Part shown: positions 1-5,111 of the stretch, piece by piece | Numbering within the stretch: the first letter of the stretch is position 1 | Layout: each line of letters opens with the position of its first letter | NCBI GenBank assembly: GCA_030539135.1 | Contig: JAUNSQ010000047.1 | Location: forward strand, 1-5,135 | From: Synergistaceae bacterium | Lineage (GTDB): Bacteria; Synergistota; Synergistia; Synergistales; Synergistaceae | DNA length: 5,135 nt | Direction: 5' to 3' | Position numbers and translations under genes: made by a program | Notes under the pieces: model-generated | The model's database searches: none | What the model was told of the DNA's origin: nothing | Seen by the model: the letters and a program-made list of their open reading frames with translations, nothing else

Positions 1-264
1 AAGAACGGCTCGGACTATGTGGGCGTCATCAGCAATTACATCAGGCGCGAGATGGAACAGCGCAACGCGAAGAGCAAGGGCACGTACTGGGTCAAAGAAG
101 GAGATATCTCACAGTTCAAAGAGATAAAGCCAAATCAGAATTTCTACCTCAGCAACAAAGGCAACATCGTCATCTGCTTCGATAAGTATGAGGTAGCGGC
201 AGGCGCGCAAGGGTCTCCTGAGTTTGAGATCCCGCCGAGCGTTATAAAACACATAATGAAATAA
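1..264 (+). CDS. RsiV-like DUF3298 domain protein, 3' end only
   Basis: This is the last 87 codons of a gene that enters from the left edge in frame 1 and stops at TAA 262-264; no start is visible. The sequence near the end, FYLSNKGNIVICFDKYEVA followed by a G-S-P-E-F-E-I-P stretch, resembles the C-terminal half of DUF3298/RsiV-type extracytoplasmic domains. In those domains a 'FYL..-G-.-VI-F--YEVAP-A-G--EF-IP' pattern closes the fold. In Bacillus subtilis RsiV this domain is extracytoplasmic and binds lysozyme, but many family members are lipoproteins or secreted proteins of unknown role. Because the N-terminus is missing, I cannot tell whether this one has a membrane anchor or an anti-sigma domain. 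A GTG at 19 is in frame but is probably internal, since the reading frame is open upstream of it. Family assignment is fairly firm; the function is not known. Confidence 0.75.
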   Translation, partial: KNGSDYVGVISNYIRREMEQRNAKSKGTYWVKEGDISQFKEIKPNQNFYLSNKGNIVICFDKYEVAAGAQGSPEFEIPPSVIKHIMK

Positions 265-284
265 CCGTTTCAGGTCGTTACGAG

Positions 285-313
285 AATGGGCCCCGTTGGG
301 GGCCCATTTATTT
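285..313 (+). terminator. Intrinsic terminator after the DUF3298 gene
   Basis: There is a perfect 10-bp inverted repeat, AATGGGCCCC at 285-294 and GGGGCCCATT at 299-308, with loop GTTG. On the + strand it is followed by a U-rich but interrupted stretch (TATTTATCT). It starts 20 bp after the stop at 264, so it probably ends that transcript. On the - strand the bases after the stem (CTCGTAACG) are not a U-tract, so it would be a poor terminator for the convergent operon that ends at 312. The stop codon of the convergent gene lies inside the + strand U-rich stretch. Confidence 0.75.
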
Positions 314-770
314 ATCTCTCGATCTCCCTTACTTCGACGTCAGGGATATATTTATCCAGGATGCCTTTCAGCTCGCCGATCTGTTCTCTTTTAAAAGATA
401 TCTTCACAGAGAGCGTCCCCTTCTCAAAGAACGCTATACACTCGTTCTTCTTTGACAAGATGGTGACAAGATGTATATCCTTCCATTGAACGATTTCCCT
501 TCCGTGTGATATCCACGTATGCAGCTCACGCACGATCCCCTCAGGCGCTATGTATATCATCTTCTGATATCGCATCAGGAAGAACGCGGCAAGCGAGATA
601 ATTATATCGAACGCCGCGCCGTCCGCCTTTTTGCCCGTCCAATATTTCCAAGCAAGGCTGCCAAGCAAGTATGTCCCCACTGCGAAGAGTCCGGCGGACA
701 TAAGCGTGCTGTTCGACCGCCCCGAGTTCGAGACAAGTAGTTTTTCCAGTTCAGGTAATTTATTCGTCAT
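312..770 (-). CDS. Small membrane protein with possible PH-like C-terminal domain, downstream of nhaC
   Basis: A 152-residue protein that I do not recognise as a named family. After a polar N-terminus (1-20) there are two hydrophobic segments, about residues 23-41 and 52-66, separated by a short Lys-rich loop (GKKADG). A predicted two-helix hairpin would put both ends on the same side of the membrane. Residues about 70-150 look like alternating beta strands ending in an amphipathic helix (KREQIGELKGILDKYI), a layout like small bacterial PH/YcxB-like domains; this is pattern-based inference. The ATG at 768-770 begins only 2 bp after the nhaC stop codon, and a weak GTGGA lies about 6 nt ahead of it, inside the end of nhaC. 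That spacing implies cotranscription and probably translational coupling. The tight pairing suggests a role linked to the antiporter, for example in assembly or regulation, but no function can be assigned. Confidence 0.8.
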   Translation of the reverse strand: MTNKLPELEKLLVSNSGRSNSTLMSAGLFAVGTYLLGSLAWKYWTGKKADGAAFDIIISLAAFFLMRYQKMIYIAPEGIVRELHTWISHGREIVQWKDIHLVTILSKKNECIAFFEKGTLSVKISFKREQIGELKGILDKYIPDVEVREIER

Positions 771-772
771 TG

Positions 773-2299
773 TCAGTCCACAAGTTCCGCAGGACGTGTT
801 TTGCCGCCTTTTACAGGCTCGCCGTCAGCGCCGCGCCAGAAGATTCCTATGCCCATGTATGTAAGAAAAGCCGCAATCAGCGGATTTAGGTAATTCAAAA
901 AAGCATAGGGCAAATATTCGAACGTAGGCACGTCAAGCACGCCGGCCTGATAAGCGCCGCAGGTATTCCATGGCACTAGGGCGGACAAGAGAGTTCCAGA
1001 GTCCTCAAGCGACCGCGACAACATTCTCGGATGCAGTCCCTTAGCGTCGTAAGCCGGCTTAAACATACGCCCCGGTATCGCTATCGAGAGGTATTGGTCG
1101 CTGAGAAATAGGTCGCACACAGCGCAAGAAAGCAGTGTAGCCGTGATAAGACCGCCTACAGATTTTATAGGCTTCAAAATAGCCTCAAGTATCGCATGCA
1201 TAAAACCGCATGACTCCATGACTGAACCAAACGCAAAAGCGCAAAGTATGAGCGAGACCGTCCAGTTCATAGACTGGAGACCGCCGCGCTGCATAAGCTC
1301 TAAGATATTCTTCGCAGACTTCACGGCTATATCCTGCGCGACAGATATATTATTATCGGCAAGCACCTTTGTGAGAACTTCGGCATTACTTGCCGCGTCG
1401 GCAATCGACTTTGACACGGTGGACACATAGCCATTCTGCATCACGTTCAGCATACCTTTAATGTCTATTCCATGATAGAACGCAAATCCCGCGGCGATAA
1501 ACACCCCCGCCCACAAGCTCGGCAACGCTGGTTTCTTCATGGCTGAGAGACAGATGACAGCGATCGGAGGGATAAGGGCCAACGGGTTGATCCAGAATTC
1601 CGCCTTCATAATGGACTGCATCGCTTCTATCTTGCTGGCGTCGATATTTCCACCCGCGTATTTTATCCCCAACACTAAGGTAATGACCGTGACTATCGCA
1701 TAAGTCGGCAGAGTCGTCCAGCACATAGCCCTTACATGTTGGAAGATGTCCGTCCCCGAGACAGCCGGAGCAAGGTTCGTCGTGTCCGATAGCGGGGACA
1801 TCTTATCGCCGCAGTAGGCTCCGGAAATAATAATTCCAGCCGTAAGCGGAGCTGGGATGCCAAGGCCCGAGGCTATGCCCATAAGGGCAATGCCGACAGT
1901 TCCGCTCGTGCCCCATGACGTGCCGGTCGCAAGCGAGGATATGGTACAGATGATAAGCGTCGCGAACAGGAAAATGGACGGGCGTAGTACCATAAGCCCG
2001 TAATAGATCATGCTTGGGACCACCCCCGACACTATCCATGTTCCTATGAGCGTGCCAACTGTGTAGAGTATCAAGCATGCCTGCATACCAGACATGATGC
2101 CGTCTATTATTCCTCTCTCGACCGACGTATAGTCATTCTTTAGGTACAGGACCCCAATTATTCCGGCGGCTACAGCTCCCAAGATAAGGATAATATGGAT
2201 ATCAGTCTTCCAAATCCGCACCGACGCCATGATCAGGCAGCCTACAAACGCGAATAAAACTAATGAAAGCCAAAGGGGCGGCTTACGAGTTTCAGACAT
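773..2299 (-). CDS. nhaC: NhaC-family Na+/H+ antiporter
   Basis: A 508-residue polytopic inner-membrane protein with about a dozen hydrophobic segments. It shows the conserved NhaC signatures: GTSWGTSGT (126-134), GDKMSPLSDTTN (164-175), SDQYLSIAIPGRMF (400-413) and a stretch from LEDSGTLLSALVPWNTCGAY (431-450). The polar and acidic residues of the second signature are typical of ion-coupled members. Known relatives exchange Na+ for H+, or malate for lactate with H+/Na+ coupling (MleN type), so the substrate is not settled by sequence. Family members are usually about 460-490 residues; here about 30 extra polar residues appear around 294-335 before RGGLQSMNWT. The ATG at 2297-2299 is preceded by AAAGGA (2312-2317) at 12 nt, a rather long spacing. 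It is the first gene of a two-gene unit with its own promoter, divergent from the ferredoxin gene. Confidence 0.93.
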   Translation of the reverse strand: MSETRKPPLWLSLVLFAFVGCLIMASVRIWKTDIHIILILGAVAAGIIGVLYLKNDYTSVERGIIDGIMSGMQACLILYTVGTLIGTWIVSGVVPSMIYYGLMVLRPSIFLFATLIICTISSLATGTSWGTSGTVGIALMGIASGLGIPAPLTAGIIISGAYCGDKMSPLSDTTNLAPAVSGTDIFQHVRAMCWTTLPTYAIVTVITLVLGIKYAGGNIDASKIEAMQSIMKAEFWINPLALIPPIAVICLSAMKKPALPSLWAGVFIAAGFAFYHGIDIKGMLNVMQNGYVSTVSKSIADAASNAEVLTKVLADNNISVAQDIAVKSAKNILELMQRGGLQSMNWTVSLILCAFAFGSVMESCGFMHAILEAILKPIKSVGGLITATLLSCAVCDLFLSDQYLSIAIPGRMFKPAYDAKGLHPRMLSRSLEDSGTLLSALVPWNTCGAYQAGVLDVPTFEYLPYAFLNYLNPLIAAFLTYMGIGIFWRGADGEPVKGGKTRPAELVD

Positions 2300-2311
2300 A
2301 ATTTGAGCACG

Positions 2312-2317
2312 TCCTTT
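2312..2317 (-). promoter_or_regulatory. Ribosome binding site of nhaC
   Basis: AAAGGA reads on the - strand, with 12 nt to the ATG at 2299. The spacing is longer than the usual 5-10 nt. No in-frame start upstream fits better, so the ATG is kept. Confidence 0.6.
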
Positions 2318-2347
2318 ACGTTAAACAGATAAAAAGCTGTATGGGAT

Positions 2348-2377
2348 ATTTTACTTCCACACTAGTGTATTTGTCCA
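2348..2377 (-). promoter_or_regulatory. Predicted sigma-70-type promoter of nhaC
   Basis: On the - strand a -35 box TGGACA (2372-2377) and a -10 box TAAAAT (2348-2353) each match the consensus at 5 of 6 positions and are 18 bp apart. Transcription would start near 2341, giving a leader of about 40 nt before the ATG at 2299. That is too short for most riboswitches, and none is apparent. A perfect palindrome sits in the spacer. Confidence 0.6.
2359..2368. promoter_or_regulatory. Candidate operator palindrome in the nhaC promoter spacer
   Basis: ACACTAGTGT is a perfect 10-bp palindrome lying wholly between the -35 and -10 boxes predicted for nhaC. A dimeric repressor bound here would block polymerase. 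The assignment rests on position and symmetry only. No regulator gene is present in the window. Confidence 0.35.
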
Positions 2378-2420
2378 TTTTTGAGGCATCTAAAATCACG
2401 CCGTGAAAAGCCGGAAAGAC

Positions 2421-2478
2421 AATATTTCTACGTATTTTTAAAAAAACAGTTGAACCTTATCCGTTTTCACGATAGAAT
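2421..2478 (+). promoter_or_regulatory. Predicted strong promoter of the ferredoxin gene with UP-like A/T tract
   Basis: The -35 box TTGAAC (2450-2455) and -10 box TAGAAT (2473-2478) are separated by the optimal 17 bp. Immediately upstream, 2421-2446 is almost entirely A/T and includes TTTTTAAAAAAA (2435-2446), which resembles an UP element contacted by the polymerase alpha subunit. The start of transcription would fall near 2485, giving a leader of about 64 nt. High expression would suit a small electron-carrier gene. Promoter geometry is seen directly; its strength is inferred. Confidence 0.65.
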
Positions 2479-2531
2479 AGCGCCGTGTTGGATCATAAGG
2501 TCGCAACAAATCACTATGTATTAAATTAGAT

Positions 2532-2538
2532 AAGGAGG
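2532..2538 (+). promoter_or_regulatory. Ribosome binding site of the ferredoxin gene
   Basis: AAGGAGG is a full match to the anti-Shine-Dalgarno core, 10 nt before the ATG at 2549. It fixes the start of this small gene. Confidence 0.85.
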
Positions 2539-2548
2539 CCTTTTTACA

Positions 2549-2722
2549 ATGGCTAAAGCTGTAGTCGATCAGGATACTTGTGTAGGTTGTGAAGCATGCG
2601 TGGGCGTTTGCCCGGTATCTGCAATTTCGATGGTAGACGGAAAATCCAAGGTTGACCCGGATGTCTGCGTAGAGTGCGGAGCCTGCGCCGCGACGTGCCC
2701 CGTAAGCGCTATTACACAGTAG
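2549..2722 (+). CDS. Clostridial-type 2[4Fe-4S] ferredoxin
   Basis: A 57-residue cytoplasmic electron carrier that begins MAKAVVDQDTCVGCEACVGV and ends at TAG 2720-2722. It contains two CxxCxxCxxxCP motifs: Cys11, 14, 17, 21 and Cys40, 43, 46, 50. By the family pattern, Cys11/14/17/50 hold one [4Fe-4S] cluster and Cys40/43/46/21 the other. The 18 residues between Cys21 and Cys40 and the overall length match the classic small ferredoxins of anaerobes such as Clostridium pasteurianum. The repeated halves CPVSAIS and CPVSAIT show the internal duplication of this family. It is a single-gene transcript with its own strong promoter, ribosome binding site and terminator, so its redox partner cannot be read from the context. 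Low-potential electron transfer, for example with pyruvate:ferredoxin oxidoreductase or hydrogenase, is the family's usual job. Confidence 0.95.
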   Translation: MAKAVVDQDTCVGCEACVGVCPVSAISMVDGKSKVDPDVCVECGACAATCPVSAITQ

Positions 2723-2739
2723 TCTAAAACAAGACCTAG

Positions 2740-2771
2740 AAAAAATGGGGGCCGACTGGCCTCCATTTTTT
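2740..2771. terminator. Shared terminator between ferredoxin and thiD
   Basis: A 14-bp stem (2740-2753 with 2758-2771, loop GACT) has six A:T pairs at its base, so it ends in a U-tract when read on either strand. It starts 17 bp after the ferredoxin stop and ends 17 bp from the thiD stop at 2789. Read as + strand RNA the only irregular pair is a G-U (2749/2762); read as - strand RNA the same position becomes an A-C mismatch. It therefore folds better for the ferredoxin transcript but should still work for the thi operon. Confidence 0.9.
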
Positions 2772-2788
2772 ATGTCCATTCGTAAGTA

Positions 2789-3571
2789 TCAAAGCCTGTA
2801 GCAATGGTCGAGCGGGCCGCTCCCATTCCCTAGGTCAAGTCCGGCAGCCAAAGCTCCCGTCACATATTCTTTCGCCCTTCTTATACTTTCTGGCATATCA
2901 TTGCCAAGCGCCAGCTGACACGCTATAGCTGAGGATAGAGTACATCCGGTGCCGTGAGTGTTATCGTTTTTAACGCGATCACATTTGAACCATGATATGT
3001 CTCCCGACGCGGAACATAATATATCGTCCGCGCAGTCCTCAAAATGTCCGCCCTTGATAAGCGCGGCTCTCTTTATCACCGATGTTATCTTCAGCGCGGC
3101 TCGCGTCATATCAGTCCTGTCTTTTATCTCAAAGCCGCAGAGGACTTCGGCCTCCGGGATGTTAGGCGTTATAAGGTCGGCGACAGGGAGAAGACATCCC
3201 GTCAGCGCGGAGATCGCGTCTTCGTTCAGCAGACGGCTGCCGCTGGTCGATACCATAACAGGGTCCACTACGATGTTTTCGGCTTTATATTCCCTTAACT
3301 TTTCCGCTATGACTTTTATTATCTCGGCGCTCGATACCATACCAATTTTCACCGCGTCCGGCCTGATATCCGTAAAAACGCAGTCTATCTGCCGCGCGAT
3401 GAATTCCGCGGACGCGTCGAATATTCCGTAGACCCCCGTTGTATTCTGAGCTGTAAGCGCCGTTATCACGCTCATCCCATATACTTTGTGGGCCGTCATA
3501 GTCTTGAGGTCGGCCTGTATGCCAGCCCCTCCGCTGCAGTCGGAACCCGCTATCGTCAGTACCTTTTTCAT
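2789..3571 (-). CDS. thiD: Hydroxymethylpyrimidine/phosphomethylpyrimidine kinase
   Basis: A 260-residue cytoplasmic ribokinase-fold enzyme that phosphorylates HMP to HMP-P and then to HMP-PP, the pyrimidine donor for ThiE. The length is normal for the family. Visible signatures are AGSDCSGGAGIQADLK (8-23), TALTAQNTTGV (37-47, with Gln42 matching the pyrimidine-contacting Gln), KIGM (75-78), VVDPVMVSTSG (101-111), TPNIPEAE (135-142), KGGH (173-176) and the anion-hole loop THGTGC (205-210), where an Asp is often found before or near the catalytic Cys/Gly. The start is ATG at 3569-3571 with GGGAG 7 nt ahead. It is the last gene of the operon, 22 nt after thiE and followed by the terminator at 2740-2771. 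A pyridoxal kinase side activity occurs in some relatives, but the operon context favours ThiD. Confidence 0.96.
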   Translation of the reverse strand: MKKVLTIAGSDCSGGAGIQADLKTMTAHKVYGMSVITALTAQNTTGVYGIFDASAEFIARQIDCVFTDIRPDAVKIGMVSSAEIIKVIAEKLREYKAENIVVDPVMVSTSGSRLLNEDAISALTGCLLPVADLITPNIPEAEVLCGFEIKDRTDMTRAALKITSVIKRAALIKGGHFEDCADDILCSASGDISWFKCDRVKNDNTHGTGCTLSSAIACQLALGNDMPESIRRAKEYVTGALAAGLDLGNGSGPLDHCYRL

Positions 3572-3593
3572 ATCTTCGCTCCCGTCCGTGCTT

Positions 3594-4226
3594 TTATAAT
3601 TTATCGGCCAGAGCGCGAAGCTCCGTCGTCGCGGCCGCTATGTCACGCCGCGCGAATATTGCCGATATCACAGAAACACCGCTGATTCCGGTGCCGCTGA
3701 GTTTCATAATGTTTCCCGCCGTTATGCCGCCTATCGCCACGACTGGGATAGAGACCGCGGCGCAGATGGCGGCAAGCGTATCTAAATCTACGTCACGCGC
3801 GTCGTCCTTGGTCGCCGTCGGGAACACCGCGCCGACCCCGAGGTAATTTGCGCCAGCTTTCTCCGCGGCTACGGCTTCCTCTACCGTTCTAGCTGAGACG
3901 CCAAGTATCATATCCGCGCCGACCAACCTGCGCACGCCGCGCGCGTTCATATCGTCCTGTCCGACGTGCACGCCGTCAGCGCCGCAGGCAAGCGCGACGT
4001 CAACATCGTCGTTCACGATGAACGGGATATTATGCTTATCCGTCACGCTCTTTATCTCTTCCGCGCAAGAAATATATTCCCCACGCGAGATATCTTTCTC
4101 TCTTATCTGCACCATAGTAACGCCTGAGCGCACCGCCAACTCGACATGCTCCGCAAGCGGCGAGCCTTCGAGCCAATGGCGGTCGGTTATGGCGTACAAC
4201 CTAAGCATACTCTTATCGAATTTCAA
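3594..4226 (-). CDS. thiE: Thiamin-phosphate synthase
   Basis: A 210-residue TIM-barrel enzyme that joins HMP-PP and hydroxyethylthiazole phosphate to give thiamin phosphate. Conserved elements are YAITDR (11-16), VQIREKD (39-45), FIVNDDVDVAL (69-79), GVHVGQDD (85-92), GVSA (109-112), GAVFPTATKDDA (132-143), IGGITAGN (165-172) and the phosphate-binding VSVISAIF (184-191). Gln40, Arg42, Lys44, Asn72, Asp73, Asp92 and Lys140 fit the known substrate and Mg-pyrophosphate ligands. The chosen start is TTG at 4224-4226, overlapping thiM by 14 nt, because the residues it adds (MKFDKS before MLRLYAITD) look like the usual N-terminus of clostridial ThiE proteins, and GGAAGG lies 11 nt ahead. An ATG at 4206-4208, 4 nt after the thiM stop, would give 204 residues and is a real alternative with a weaker ribosome site. 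Confidence 0.95.
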   Translation of the reverse strand: MKFDKSMLRLYAITDRHWLEGSPLAEHVELAVRSGVTMVQIREKDISRGEYISCAEEIKSVTDKHNIPFIVNDDVDVALACGADGVHVGQDDMNARGVRRLVGADMILGVSARTVEEAVAAEKAGANYLGVGAVFPTATKDDARDVDLDTLAAICAAVSIPVVAIGGITAGNIMKLSGTGISGVSVISAIFARRDIAAATTELRALADKL

Positions 4227-5043
4227 TCTTCATGCCGCCTTCCAGTTTCGACCCGTCCATCAAGCTGGCCTCGTCGATGAGGTATGCGCGAAAACTGCCC
4301 GTGCCGCCGCCGCACTCCAACGTCTTTTCGTGCGCCAGCTCGCCGCAGAGCCCCATCATAGCGACAGCGGCGGCCGACGCCTCCGCCAGCGAAGCCGGGT
4401 TCGCTGCGCAAAACGCCGTGGTCAAAGCACTAAGCATACATCCCGAGCCGGTTATCCTTGACAGCATCTGGTGACCGTTCCTTATCACATAAGCCTTTTC
4501 ATTATCGGCGACTATGTCTATCGCGCCTGTTACGGCAATCACGGCATTCAGTTTGCCACTCAGGGATTTCATAAAATCGACGGACTCCGCGAGGTTTTCC
4601 TCGGAAATGGAGTCTCTGATGTCAGCGTCCACTCCGTTAGTGTTCCCGCACCCGTCGGCCAATGTTTTTATCTCGGAGATATTTCCCCGTATAACGTCAG
4701 GCGCGATTTCGGATACGAGTCTGATCGCCGTCGACGTCCTGAGCTGCGAAGCCCCGGCTCCAACTGGGTCAAGTATCACGGGACGGTCAAGCGATCTCGC
4801 TTTAGCTCCAGCCTTGAGCATAGACGATACAGTCCTGCCGTTCAGTGTGCCGATGTTGATGTCGAGCGCCGAACATATCGAAATAATGTCCTCGACCTCC
4901 GCTTCGTCGTCGGCCATTATCGGCGACGCTCCGCACGCCAGCAGTATATTTGCGCAGTCGTTGACCGTAACATAGTTGGTTATACAGTGTACCAACGGCT
5001 GCGACGCGCGCACGTTATCCAACATTTCTTCAAATCTGTTCAT
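4213..5043 (-). CDS. thiM: Hydroxyethylthiazole kinase
   Basis: A 276-residue ribokinase-fold enzyme that phosphorylates hydroxyethylthiazole, normally as a trimer, so that salvaged thiazole can enter thiamin synthesis. Signatures are VHCITNYVTVNDCAN (18-32), GASPIMADDEAEVED (38-52), NIGTL (63-67), ILDPVGAGAS (90-99), RGNISEI (119-125), AVTGAIDIV (170-178) and ITGSGCMLSA (197-206), in which Cys202 corresponds to the catalytic Cys of the family. The reading frame also allows a TTG at 5058, but that codon overlaps the ribosome site GGAGG (5052-5056). Of the two adjacent ATGs (5044-5046 and 5041-5043) the second has the better spacing of 8 nt. It is the first gene of thiM-thiE-thiD, right after a terminator and riboswitch remnant. 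No thiC or thiazole synthesis genes are seen here, which suits salvage. Confidence 0.96.
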   Translation of the reverse strand: MNRFEEMLDNVRASQPLVHCITNYVTVNDCANILLACGASPIMADDEAEVEDIISICSALDINIGTLNGRTVSSMLKAGAKARSLDRPVILDPVGAGASQLRTSTAIRLVSEIAPDVIRGNISEIKTLADGCGNTNGVDADIRDSISEENLAESVDFMKSLSGKLNAVIAVTGAIDIVADNEKAYVIRNGHQMLSRITGSGCMLSALTTAFCAANPASLAEASAAAVAMMGLCGELAHEKTLECGGGTGSFRAYLIDEASLMDGSKLEGGMKIEIR

Positions 5044-5051
5044 CATCGATG

Positions 5052-5056
5052 CCTCC
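5052..5056 (-). promoter_or_regulatory. Ribosome binding site of thiM
   Basis: GGAGG on the - strand lies 8 nt before ATG 5043 and 5 nt before ATG 5046. It begins only 4 nt after the U-tract of the leader terminator. It excludes the TTG at 5058, which overlaps it, as the start. Confidence 0.85.
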
Positions 5057-5060
5057 AAAT

Positions 5061-5092
5061 AAAAAATGGGAGACGCCTCGTAAGCGCTCCCA
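5061..5092 (-). terminator. Leader (attenuator) terminator of the thi operon
   Basis: Read on the - strand, TGGGAG-CGC (5092-5084) pairs with GCG-(bulged U)-CTCCCA (5076-5067) around a 7-nt loop, and is followed by six T (5066-5061). It lies between the TPP riboswitch remnant and thiM, just before the ribosome binding site. This is the layout of a riboswitch that stops transcription when TPP is bound. The competing antiterminator is not clear; its other strand may lie outside the window. A 6-bp pairing of CGUAGG (5123-5118) with CUUACG (5085-5080) is possible and would disturb the hairpin. Confidence 0.85.
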
Positions 5093-5111
5093 CTAAATTT
5101 TTCAATCTAAT

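Noticed and set aside
286..864. Three + strand reading frames (286-489, 519-740, 631-864) opposite the small membrane protein gene
   Set aside because: They mutually overlap, lack ribosome sites, start inside or next to a terminator, and give Arg- or Ser-rich translations typical of antisense shadows.
1143..2078. Alternative reading frames within nhaC (1143-1430 +, 1458-1724 -, 1803-2078 -)
   Set aside because: They lie within an intact NhaC with all family motifs, so they are shadows rather than nested genes or a frameshift.
773..2299. Specific naming of the antiporter as MleN (malate/lactate) or as an amino acid transporter
   Set aside because: The sequence shows the shared family signatures, but nothing visible, including neighbours, separates these from Na+/H+ exchange.
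2325..2340. ACAG/CTGT inverted repeat in the nhaC leader as a riboswitch or attenuator
   Set aside because: The stem is only 4 bp, has no following U-tract of use and the leader is about 40 nt, so chance is the simpler explanation.
2438..2779. 113-residue reading frame and a 65-residue one (2569-2766) on the - strand across the ferredoxin gene
   Set aside because: Both are antisense to a clear ferredoxin with all eight Cys ligands and span its terminator; no family features are visible in them.
2958..4975. Reading frames on the + strand and one extra - strand frame (4223-4411) over the thi genes
   Set aside because: thiM, thiE and thiD are complete and well matched to their families; the other frames show no recognisable motif.
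5044..5058. Longer thiM starting at the TTG at 5058
   Set aside because: The TTG overlaps the GGAGG ribosome site of the downstream ATGs, so it is very unlikely to be the start.
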